Source: Scytonema hofmannii PCC 7110
GTDB taxonomy: Bacteria; Cyanobacteriota; Cyanobacteriia; Cyanobacteriales; Nostocaceae
Length of the DNA: 64,000 bases
Assembly: GCF_000346485.2 (NCBI RefSeq)
Contig: NZ_KQ976354.1
Span: 7,364,283 to 7,428,282, forward strand
Reading direction: 5' to 3'
The notes under the pieces are model-generated. The model ran no database searches, had not been told where the DNA came from, and worked only from the letters and a program-made list of their open reading frames with translations. Both the position numbers and the translations under genes were made by a program. The first letter of the stretch is position 1; each line of letters starts with the position of its first letter. This document shows positions 9,305 to 15,809 of the stretch, piece after piece.

Positions 9305-10639
9305 ATGAAATCTCTGCGTTGGTTGCTGCTGTTTCTGTTTCTGGGTACACCGGCTTGCGATCAAACCAGTGCTTACCCAGAAGAATCTACAACCCAAGCT
9401 TCTACACCCTCTGCTCAACTAGCACAGAATTCGGCACAAACACAAAATGTTATTCCGACTAAAACACTGTCTCCTACACCCATTAATATTGACCTCAAAG
9501 ATTTACCAAAACCTTTCGCAACAGAAAGTGCCTCAAAAGGACCCCAAGTCGTACCGATTCCAGCAAAACCCACTCTAAGTGTACCCAAGGGCTTTGTTGT
9601 TAACGTTTTTGCAGATGGTTTAGATGCACCGCGTTGGTTGGCTTTAACTCCTAGTGGAGATGTCTTGGTGACAGAAACCAGACAAAATCGCATTCGTTTA
9701 CTTAAAGATACCAACGGCGATGGGGTGGCTGATGTTAAAGAGACATTTGCTAGTTCTGCAAATGGACTCAATATTCCCTTTGGTATGGCTTTTGCAGATA
9801 ATTCCTTCTTTTTGGGTAACACTAATGCTGTCCTGAAATTTCCTTACCAACAGGGTCAGCAGCAACTCAGTGGTACTGGACAAAAGATCGCTGACCTACC
9901 AGGCGGTGGATACAATCAGCACTGGACTCGTAACGTGGTGTCATCACCAGATAGTAAAAAAATATACGTTTCTATTGGTTCGGAAAGTAATGTAGATGAA
10001 GAACCACTACCAAGGGCTTCCGTACAAGTTATGAACTTAGATGGTACTGGACGGCAAACCTTTGCCTCTGGCTTGCGTAACCCAGTTGGTTTAGACTTTC
10101 ACCCTGTTACAAAAGAACTTTACACAAGTGTCAACGAACGAGATGGTATAGGAGATGATTTAGTCCCAGACTACTTCACTCGCATTCAACAGGGAGAATT
10201 TTACGGATGGCCTTATACGTACCTAACACCCAATAATCTTGACCCCCGCCAAACAAGAGGTAACCAGAGCAAACGACCTGACTTAGCAGCCCGCACTCGT
10301 ACCCCAGATGTTTTATTTCAAGCACATTCAGCAGCCTTGGGCTTGCAGTTTTATGACGGTCAGACCTTTCCCGAAAAATACCGTAACGGTGCTTTTGTTG
10401 CCTTTCGCGGTTCTTGGAATCGCGATCGCGGTACTGGTTACAAAATTGTTTTTGTGCCTTTTGATAGTCAAGGGAGACCCCAAGGCTACTATGAAGACTT
10501 CCTCACTGGATTTTTACTTGACCCTTCCGTACCGACAACTTGGGGGCGTCCTGTAGGTTTACTCGTTTTACCTGACGGTAGTCTTTTGGTCACCGAGGAA
10601 GCCAACAATCGGATTTATAGAATTCAGTATAAGGGTTAG
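9305..10639 (+). CDS. Secreted PQQ-type sugar (sorbosone) dehydrogenase-like protein
   Basis: A 444-residue protein with an N-terminal hydrophobic export signal (SLRWLLLFLFLG, Cys19 soon after). A Pro/Thr-rich linker runs to about residue 90. A six-bladed beta-propeller follows, of the glucose/sorbosone dehydrogenase family: WLALTPSGDVLVTETRQNRI, SGLRNPVGLDFHP, FRGSWNRDRGTGYK and LPDGSLLVTEE are characteristic blade motifs. Such enzymes oxidise sugars in the periplasm with PQQ, though many cyanobacterial members have no tested activity. The Cys might be a lipoprotein site, but TPAC is a poor lipobox. It stands alone, with heptamer arrays on both sides. Confidence 0.82.
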   Translation: MKSLRWLLLFLFLGTPACDQTSAYPEESTTQASTPSAQLAQNSAQTQNVIPTKTLSPTPINIDLKDLPKPFATESASKGPQVVPIPAKPTLSVPKGFVVNVFADGLDAPRWLALTPSGDVLVTETRQNRIRLLKDTNGDGVADVKETFASSANGLNIPFGMAFADNSFFLGNTNAVLKFPYQQGQQQLSGTGQKIADLPGGGYNQHWTRNVVSSPDSKKIYVSIGSESNVDEEPLPRASVQVMNLDGTGRQTFASGLRNPVGLDFHPVTKELYTSVNERDGIGDDLVPDYFTRIQQGEFYGWPYTYLTPNNLDPRQTRGNQSKRPDLAARTRTPDVLFQAHSAALGLQFYDGQTFPEKYRNGAFVAFRGSWNRDRGTGYKIVFVPFDSQGRPQGYYEDFLTGFLLDPSVPTTWGRPVGLLVLPDGSLLVTEEANNRIYRIQYKG

Positions 10640-10703
10640 TGGTTATTGGTTATTGGTTAGTGGTTTTTATTAACAACTAACAACTAACAACCAACAACTA
10701 ACA
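10638..10703. repeat. Heptamer-type arrays (TTATTGG / CAACTAA)
   Basis: Two arrays face each other between the convergent sugar dehydrogenase and HEAT genes: GGTTATT/GGTTAGT units, then AACAACT/AACTAAC units. As near-inverted copies they could fold into a stem of about 25 bp and act as a weak two-way terminator. This is inferred only. Confidence 0.6.
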
Positions 10704-10706
10704 AAA

Positions 10707-11468
10707 TTAAAACCATCCCTCAAGTTCGAGGGTTTCCACCATTTGGAGTCCACGGATATCACCGACACCTAAGATAGCAGCTTTGGCATCCTCCCTAACA
10801 CCTAAATCTTTGTCTTCAGCAAAAGCTTGAATTAAAGCGTCTACAGCTGTGGCATAGACGACATTAGAAGGGAGTTCGCGGCATAGTTGTCCCAATGCCC
10901 AAGCACAATTACTTCGCACTGGCGCAACGGGGTCTTGCACCAATGCTTCAATCAAGGGAGGTATTGCCCTCACAACTGTTTCATAACCGACATTTGCCAT
11001 TTGAGTTAGGGCGCTAGCAGCCCACAAACGCACTGCTGAAATATCAGTTCTTAACGCATCTGTTAGGGGCGTTAAAGAACGGCGATCGCGACAGTTTCCC
11101 AATGCCCACACAATGCCTTTACGCACGTAACCATTCCAATCTCGGTTTAATTGGGCAATCAATGGCTCTACGGCATCTGGGCTAGGGTTGCGTCCAATGG
11201 CGTATGCTGCACTCACCCGCACCAAAGGGCAAGTATCAGTTAATAAACGAATCAAATGCGGAATAGCTCGTGCATCTTCTATGTCACAAAAAGCACGAGA
11301 AGCTAGCATTCTTTGCTGTGGTTCGGGATGTTCCAATAGAGCTAGCATTGCCTCTGGGTTAGGCTTAGGTGTTTCTGCTTCCGCAGTCAGCTGTCCTAAG
11401 TGGTCTAGAGGGCTTTCAAGTTCTATTTCTACATCATCAAGTAAGTAATGGTCTTCTTCGTCATACAT
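10707..11468 (-). CDS. HEAT-repeat protein
   Basis: A 253-residue protein: an acidic N-terminus (about 1-45) followed by five to six HEAT/PBS-lyase-type helical repeats. Repeats such as CPLVRVSAAYAIGRN, GYVRKGIVWALGNC, AVRLWAASALTQM, PVRSNCAWALGQL and GVREDAKAAILGVG are visible. Such proteins are scaffolds, and in cyanobacteria some are phycobilin lyases or their chaperones. No bilin-lyase-specific residues could be confirmed, so no enzymatic role is given. The same-strand GNAT gene lies 144 bp upstream, with a palindromic element in between. Confidence 0.8.
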   Translation of the reverse strand: MYDEEDHYLLDDVEIELESPLDHLGQLTAEAETPKPNPEAMLALLEHPEPQQRMLASRAFCDIEDARAIPHLIRLLTDTCPLVRVSAAYAIGRNPSPDAVEPLIAQLNRDWNGYVRKGIVWALGNCRDRRSLTPLTDALRTDISAVRLWAASALTQMANVGYETVVRAIPPLIEALVQDPVAPVRSNCAWALGQLCRELPSNVVYATAVDALIQAFAEDKDLGVREDAKAAILGVGDIRGLQMVETLELEGWF

Positions 11469-11541
11469 ATCGTATTTAAATCCCTGATAGGGATTAATAT
11501 AAAACTCTTCGTGTCAAGAAGTGAAGATCTATAGCTAACTC

Positions 11542-11574
11542 AGATCCCCGACTTCTTTAAGAAGTCGGGGATCT
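11542..11574. repeat. 33-bp perfect palindrome (AGATCCCCGAC family), copy 1
   Basis: Arms 11542-11557 and 11559-11574 are exact reverse complements with a single-base loop. Near-copies lie at 44602-44634 and 45169-45201. No T-tract follows, so it is read as a mobile palindromic repeat; a terminator role for the GNAT gene is possible. Confidence 0.85.
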
Positions 11575-11612
11575 TGTCTCTTTCCTGCACCTACTGATGA
11601 CACTTTATAGTC

Positions 11613-12167
11613 TTATTCATCACGACTGAGTGGTTTAAACATCCACAGTGATTGAGTTGCATAGCCAAGCTGATTGTAAAGATTGTAGGCGGCTGCATTC
11701 GACTCAAACACTTGTAATGCTATTTGGCGATCGCCTCTAGCCTTTGCCCAATTTTCCACATGAAGCATCAAAGCTTTAGCAATGCCCTGTCGCCGATGTT
11801 CTAGTGTAACATAAAGTAAAAAAATATGAGCGTGACGAGTTCCCCGTATCTGATCGATAGCATTTCCCACCCAAATACAGGCGACGGGGGAAGAGGAGGG
11901 GGAGTGAGGGAGTGAGGGAGGGAGGGAGTGGGGGAGTGAGGGTGAATTGGTTTCTATGATCCTGGTTCCTACAAAATCCACCCACCAAAGAGGTGTTGCA
12001 GTAGAGAAATACTGCTCGACTGTTTGTACTAAATGAGAAAAATCCTGTTGCTCTGGAAAAAGTTCTTGGTAAGTTCGTTGCATGAACTTGACCAATAGGG
12101 CGCGGTCTAGAGTAGAACCACGGCGAATAACATAATTGGGTAGTAACGATTCCAAAACTGATACCAT
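11613..12167 (-). CDS. GNAT-family N-acetyltransferase with a repeat-encoded insert
   Basis: 184 residues. The C-terminal half is a typical GNAT acyl-CoA-binding fold: HIFLLYVTLEHRRQGIAKALMLHVENWAK contains the RRQGIA pyrophosphate-binding loop, and LQVFESNAAAYNLYNQLGY is the final motif. The acceptor is unknown. Between VDFVG and PVACIWVGNA lies a Ser/Pro/Leu/His insert of about 22 residues encoded by a GGGAGTGA-type heptamer array at 11893-11943. The start codon (complement of 12165-12167) falls inside the terminal repeat of a MITE-like element, which probably replaced the original leader. Confidence 0.82.
   Translation of the reverse strand: MVSVLESLLPNYVIRRGSTLDRALLVKFMQRTYQELFPEQQDFSHLVQTVEQYFSTATPLWWVDFVGTRIIETNSPSLPHSLPPSLPHSPSSSPVACIWVGNAIDQIRGTRHAHIFLLYVTLEHRRQGIAKALMLHVENWAKARGDRQIALQVFESNAAAYNLYNQLGYATQSLWMFKPLSRDE
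11893..11943. repeat. GAGGGAG(T) heptamer array inside the GNAT gene
   Basis: About seven degenerate GGGAGTG/GGGAGGG units translated in frame as alternating Ser-Leu-Pro motifs on the minus strand. They interrupt an otherwise ordinary acetyltransferase domain between two conserved beta strands. Confidence 0.8.
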
Positions 12168-12262
12168 TTTGGATTTTAGATTTTAGATTTTGGATTGAGA
12201 AAGTCATGTCTAGACTCGATTTGGGTCAACTATACTGTCGCATTCTTTATTCAAATTGGTAT
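12161..12262. mobile_element. MITE-like element, copy A (ATACCAnTTTG ends)
   Basis: It begins ATACCATTTTG (12161-12171) and ends CAAATTGGTAT (12252-12262), which are inverted terminal repeats. The interior begins with GATTTTGG/GATTTTA-type heptamers and a TTGAGAAAGTCATG-like core shared with copies B-D. It is about 102 bp with no coding capacity. The GNAT start codon lies in its left end. Confidence 0.7.
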
Positions 12263-12298
12263 AACTGGGGAAAAGTTTTCTATTTTTTCGTCAAAATA

Positions 12299-12353
12299 GT
12301 TGGTGGTTAGTAGCTAACCACCAACTACTAACCACTAACCACTAACTACTAAC
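12299..12353. repeat. ACTAACC heptamer array
   Basis: About six units of the CACTAAC/CAACTAC type, preceded by an inverted copy (TGGTTAG). The tail of the small membrane protein gene at 12335-12487 reads into it. Confidence 0.75.
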
Positions 12354-12487
12354 ATTCCCAACTCCCCAATAGGTGCAGGGGAAGCCATATCTGAAGGTAG
12401 GAAGATGCGAGCGCTAACTGCCACAAGGGCAACGAAAAATATAAGCACTACAAGTAGAGGAGCAATATACTGTCGGAAAATAGCCAT
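12335..12487 (-). CDS. Small single-pass membrane protein (50 aa)
   Basis: A short ORF starting ATG at 12487 and ending TAG at 12335. It encodes MAIFRQYIAPLLVVLIF followed by a continuous hydrophobic helix (residues 8-31), then SARIFLPSDMASPAPIGELG. The layout is a single transmembrane helix with a short polar tail, as in many small thylakoid or envelope proteins of cyanobacteria. The last five or six residues (LVVSG) come from a heptamer array. No Shine-Dalgarno is obvious. The function is not recognised. Support comes from a clean hydropathy profile and a coherent frame, not from a known family. Confidence 0.55.
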   Translation of the reverse strand: MAIFRQYIAPLLVVLIFFVALVAVSARIFLPSDMASPAPIGELGMLVVSG

Positions 12488-12579
12488 AACACAGAATGCT
12501 TAGAACAGCAAATTATTAGGATCGCTAGCTTAAGAAATATTAAGCTGTCTTAATTTATTCTAGCGACTTTGGAGACCTC

Positions 12580-12677
12580 ATACCAATTTGCACAAAGAAT
12601 GTGACAAATGGTTAGTTTAGAGCGAGTGTAGATATGACTCAATCCAAAATCCACGCATCCAAAATCTAAAATGTTAT
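12580..12677. mobile_element. MITE-like element, copy B
   Basis: It begins ATACCAATTTG (12580-12590) and ends AAAATGTTAT (12668-12677), one base off the family end TGGTAT. Inside is the CTCAATCCAAAATC stretch shared with the other copies. The stop codon of the neighbouring minus-strand gene (12674-12676) lies in its right end. Confidence 0.65.
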
Positions 12678-13084
12678 CGGCGATCACGTTCCAAATCGGC
12701 AATAGTTTTTTCCCAATACCAATTTTCTGGCATACCAGGGAAATCTTGCTTTGCCTGCTCAACGAGTCGTTCGGCGGTAGCAGCGTCACCAGATAATAGA
12801 CTAATCAGCTTGTTCTTAAGACTGGCATCAGGTGTACGCTCATCACTTTGGGGCTTACTTCCATTAGAAGAAGGTCGAGGTGATGGTGACTGCTGCTTTC
12901 TGAATTCCCAAAATAAGACGTAATACAGCGTACCAAAAATGACAATTAGGCTAAATGTTCCTAGAAAAGTTAACAAGTTAAGTGATAAAAATCCCAGAAC
13001 TAACTGGGAAAGAACGTAGCCGAGTAGTACGCCAGTGATTAAAAGAATAACTGTTGCGGTACTAATGATGAACTTCTGCCCCAT
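12674..13084 (-). CDS. Two-helix membrane protein of unknown function
   Basis: 136 residues. Two hydrophobic helices (about 5-28 and 33-58) are followed by a Ser/Pro-rich charged linker (FRKQQSPSPRPSSNGSKPQ) and a C-terminal soluble segment, KNKLISLLSGDAATAERLVEQAKQDFP. That segment is helical and ends PENWYWEKTIADLERDRR. No enzymatic motif is seen. It lies 5 bp downstream of the AmpG-like transporter gene on the same strand, so the two are probably co-transcribed. The stop codon is provided by the end of a MITE-like repeat, so the natural C-terminus may once have been longer. Confidence 0.7.
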   Translation of the reverse strand: MGQKFIISTATVILLITGVLLGYVLSQLVLGFLSLNLLTFLGTFSLIVIFGTLYYVLFWEFRKQQSPSPRPSSNGSKPQSDERTPDASLKNKLISLLSGDAATAERLVEQAKQDFPGMPENWYWEKTIADLERDRR

Positions 13085-13089
13085 AATTC

Positions 13090-14361
13090 TTATTCCTCAT
13101 AGTCAAGTCCGGGTCTCTTAATTGGTTCTGGTTGTTGATTCCAAGGAGCAAACCATGGTAGTAAAAGTAAACCGGGTACAGCAGCGACGATACTGATTAA
13201 GAAAAATGTTGGCCAACCCATACTTTTTGCTACAACTCCAGATGGAGCAACCAAAACATCACGGCTGACAGCCATAAAGCTGGAAAGTAAAGCATACTGA
13301 GTTGCAGAAAAGCGCTGATTGCATTGACTCATTAAAAAGGCAACAAACGCTGCTGTTCCCAATCCACCACAAAAGTTCTCTATGTTAATGGTGAGTACCA
13401 AAAACTGATAGTTTTTACCAAGTTGTGCGAGTACAAAATAGGCCAAGTTACTTACAGCTTGCAGAACGCCAAACACCCATAAGGAGCGATTAATACCAAC
13501 TTGACTCAAAATTGCTCCCCCAACGAGAGTTCCAACAATCGTCGCAATCAATCCCATACCTGTTTGAATTGCGCCAATATCGGTGAGGGTAAACCCTGTT
13601 TGAATCAAAAAAGGTGTTGACATACTGCTTAAGAAAGCATCACCTAGTTTATAGAGAACAATAAACACCAAAACTAAGAAGCCTTGCAATACCCCCCGTC
13701 TCTGGAAAAATTCCCCAAACGGTAAAAGTATAGCTTCTCCTAAAGATTCTGGCGGGCTAATGTGCTTTGGTTCTGGTGCCAATAGAGTACCAAAAATTCC
13801 AATTGCCATGCTTAACGCCATCAACAAGTAGACCGATGACCAAGGTATCCTATCAGCAAGTATGAGCGCTAGAGAACCTGTAAGCAACAATGCGACTCGG
13901 TAACCCAAGACAAAAATTGCTGCACCAGCGCCCATTTCCGCTTGTTTCAGGACATCAGTTCGGTAGGCGTCAGCGACAATATCTTGAGTTGCACTTAAAA
14001 AGGCGATCGCAATGGCGTTAACAGCTAAAAGTTGTAGTGCTTGCTTGGGCTGTTGAAAAGCCATCAGAGAAATAGCTAAGAACAATCCAACCTGTAGAGC
14101 AATCAACCAACCGCGCCGCCGACCCAAAAAGGGCAGTGAAAACCTATCAATCAGAGGCGACCAAATAAACTTCAAGGAGTATGGCAAAGCCACCAAGCTA
14201 AACAGCCCAATAGATGCCAAATCCACCTTTTCCACTGTCATCCAAGCTTTCAAGGTAGTCCCTGTTAAAAACAATGGCAACCCAGATGCAAAACCTAGTA
14301 ATAACAGAGTCGCCATCTTGCGGCTTATAAAAACCTTTTGTATTGATAATATTGTCTTCAC
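13090..14361 (-). CDS. AmpG-like major facilitator superfamily transporter
   Basis: About 423 residues with around 12 transmembrane helices. ASGLPLFLTGTTLKAWM near the N-terminus and LKFIWSPLIDRFSLPFLGRRRGW, the cytoplasmic loop between helices, are hallmarks of the AmpG branch, which imports muropeptides in Gram-negative bacteria. In cyanobacteria the substrate is untested. The GTG start at 14361 was chosen because GGAGGAG lies about 13 nt upstream. A TTG at 14385 would add eight residues that contain that putative ribosome site. It is upstream of, and probably co-transcribed with, the 136-aa membrane protein gene. Confidence 0.82.
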   Translation of the reverse strand: MKTILSIQKVFISRKMATLLLLGFASGLPLFLTGTTLKAWMTVEKVDLASIGLFSLVALPYSLKFIWSPLIDRFSLPFLGRRRGWLIALQVGLFLAISLMAFQQPKQALQLLAVNAIAIAFLSATQDIVADAYRTDVLKQAEMGAGAAIFVLGYRVALLLTGSLALILADRIPWSSVYLLMALSMAIGIFGTLLAPEPKHISPPESLGEAILLPFGEFFQRRGVLQGFLVLVFIVLYKLGDAFLSSMSTPFLIQTGFTLTDIGAIQTGMGLIATIVGTLVGGAILSQVGINRSLWVFGVLQAVSNLAYFVLAQLGKNYQFLVLTINIENFCGGLGTAAFVAFLMSQCNQRFSATQYALLSSFMAVSRDVLVAPSGVVAKSMGWPTFFLISIVAAVPGLLLLPWFAPWNQQPEPIKRPGLDYEE

Positions 14362-14403
14362 AGTTTTAATATTCTCCTCCGGCAACCGGATGAATGTAAA
14401 TTT

Positions 14404-14515
14404 ATGGGGAGTAGGGAGTAGGGAGTGGGGAATAGGGAATTGGAGATTTTGGATTTTGGATTGGTTCTTCTTCCTTGTCCCCCTTGTCCCTACTCCCCAC
14501 TCCCTAAACTACCAA
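14404..14515. repeat. GGGAGTA heptamer array plus GATTTTG units
   Basis: About four GGGAGTA/GGGAGTG units, a short GATTTTG array and a final CCCTACTCC inverted copy fill the gap between the transporter and dndE. The inverted halves could pair into a long stem. Confidence 0.65.
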
Positions 14516-14884
14516 TTCAATTAAATCTTCAATTTTCTTAATATTGGGATCGCCAGCCAAGTAACCGATACCGCGATGTAAGTGAAGGCGAAACTGCGTG
14601 GCAAGAGTTTCTTTATCTGTCCCAAAGCCATCGTTGTAACAGCGTTGCTTGAGAGCAAGTAACAAAATATCAGACATCTCGCCACCAAACACCCACCATG
14701 TCATCTCAACGTTGCTGTCAGCAGGTATTGGTACGGGTGATGGAGGAGTTGGTTCTGCAAGAGAACGACAAAAACCCCAACGACACAACACGTTCCAGTT
14801 TTCAATTTTGGTATTGCGTTTGAGTTTGATAAGTTGCTCTTTTGCTGTTTGTGAGAGTTTTATGCGATCGATAGGAGGTTCCAT
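14504..14884 (-). CDS. dndE: DNA phosphorothioation protein DndE
   Basis: 126 residues, the usual size of DndE. Recognised from IKLSQTAKEQLIKLKRNT, NWNVLCRWGFCRSLAEP, DSNVEMTWWVFGGE, LKQRC, GTDKETLATQFRLHLHRGIGYL and the closing IEDLIEL. DndE is a small tetrameric protein that binds nicked DNA and is required with DndC and DndD to put sulfur into the DNA backbone. It should follow dndD in an operon, but here more than 2.4 kb separate them: a toxin-antitoxin pair on the other strand and an IscB element. dndE may therefore need its own promoter. The frame itself is intact. Confidence 0.93.
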   Translation of the reverse strand: MEPPIDRIKLSQTAKEQLIKLKRNTKIENWNVLCRWGFCRSLAEPTPPSPVPIPADSNVEMTWWVFGGEMSDILLLALKQRCYNDGFGTDKETLATQFRLHLHRGIGYLAGDPNIKKIEDLIELVV

Positions 14885-15153
14885 GGGGAGGCAGAGGCGT
14901 AGGTATGAAGAAAAACATTATGTTTGAGCTACATTATGCAGATTATTTCACTTGTAGTGCAAACAATTCAGGATAAACTACCTTACGGATAAATCTAGAG
15001 CACCGACACAGTAATCCCAAAAACCCGGTTTCTTCGTCTATAGCGAAGTCAAGGTTTTCTACTATCTACTGACTTCTAATCCAATGGAAGAGCGCACTAT
15101 TCATTAAATTTTTGTTATGATAAGATTTAGAGTTTAAGACTTTGCGAGGAGCT
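14885..15153. other. Gap between dndE and the antitoxin gene
   Basis: About 270 bp without a gene. It must contain two divergent promoters, one for dndE (minus) and one for the antitoxin (plus), but neither could be placed with confidence. No repeat of note was found apart from a short AAACCCGGTTTCTTCG stretch. Confidence 0.4.
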
Positions 15154-15384
15154 ATGCAGTCAATTGAGCAACTGATGAACGAGATATTATCTTTGCCCAA
15201 TGCATCAAGGGCACTTCTCGCTGACAAGCTAGTAGAGAGTTTGGAATTTGACACCGACTCAACTATTCAGACAACTTGGATAACTGAAGCCAAAAGACGC
15301 AGAGACGAAATTCGAGAAGGTTTAGTCCAACCCATCCTAGGGGAAGATGCGTTGGCACAAGTAAGACGACTAATTGAACCATGA
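15154..15384 (+). CDS. Addiction-module antitoxin (putative RelB/ParD-like component)
   Basis: 76 residues starting at ATG 15154, with GAGGA 4-8 nt upstream; the TTG at 15142 overlaps that site and is unlikely. The sequence SIEQLMNEILSLPNASRALLADKLVESL and the closing WITEAKRRRDEIREG match the 'addiction module component' antitoxin family. Its stop overlaps the ATG of the toxin gene (ATGA), the normal translational coupling for such pairs. The toxin is destroyed, so the antitoxin is now an orphan. The pair sits on the plus strand between dndE and dndD, against the direction of the dnd genes. Confidence 0.78.
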   Translation: MQSIEQLMNEILSLPNASRALLADKLVESLEFDTDSTIQTTWITEAKRRRDEIREGLVQPILGEDALAQVRRLIEP

Positions 15385-15518
15385 GGTATGTTTTTCACCC
15401 CACAATTGATGAGAACCTTCGGCGATGTATGACCCGTAGGTTTCTCTATGGAATTTTATACATAATCGAGCCAGATTACATCCTCATTTTGGCAGTTATG
15501 CATTGCAGCCGAGAACGT
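15381..15518 (+). pseudogene. ParE/RelE-type toxin, 5' fragment split by the IscB element
   Basis: It reads MRYVFHPT, then jumps to IDENLRRCMTRRF and YGILYIIEPDYILILAVMHCSRE, the normal ParE C-terminal half. Roughly 40-45 residues of the usual helical middle are missing, so the gene was already deleted in frame or never had them. After CSRE the family normally continues with a Tyr-Trp-Lys segment. Here the frame enters the IscB element instead. The missing end is found at 17276-17299. Confidence 0.8.
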
Positions 15519-15805
15519 GACGACTCCACACACTTCCGCAAAGCGGTAAGTGTGGGCTTCTTAAGAAATTAAGAGGTTCGTCATTAGCCTCAGTAACCCG
15601 CCCGTGCGAGGGTTGCTACGTTTTTTAAGAATGTATAGGCACTTTGGGATATAGGGAGTAGCGCCCTGTCTTCTAGTCCCAAACACTGCGGCTTGTGGTT
15701 AAACATCTCTACAGGTAGAGGAGAAGTGCTGCAAGTAAGAAACCTTGAAAAACATTGGCGAAGAAGACCACGCCGAAAGGCGATTACCTGCTTATTAGGA
15801 ATATC
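15500..15805 (+). ncRNA. HEARO / IscB omega RNA
   Basis: Non-coding and highly structured, directly upstream of iscB, as expected for the HEARO RNA, the guide RNA of IscB. First stem: 15529-15539 with 15543-15554 (loop AAA, one bulge). Next: GTAACCC paired with GGGTTGCTAC around 15591-15619. The core GGGATATAGGGAG...CTAGTCCC and the CACTGCGG...CTACAG pseudoknot-like region resemble the published scaffold. The 5' guide should come from the flanking toxin DNA just left of the element (about 15500-15516). The 3' end is taken to lie just before the ATG at 15810. Exact ends are inferred. Confidence 0.8.
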
Positions 15806-15809
15806 CTAA

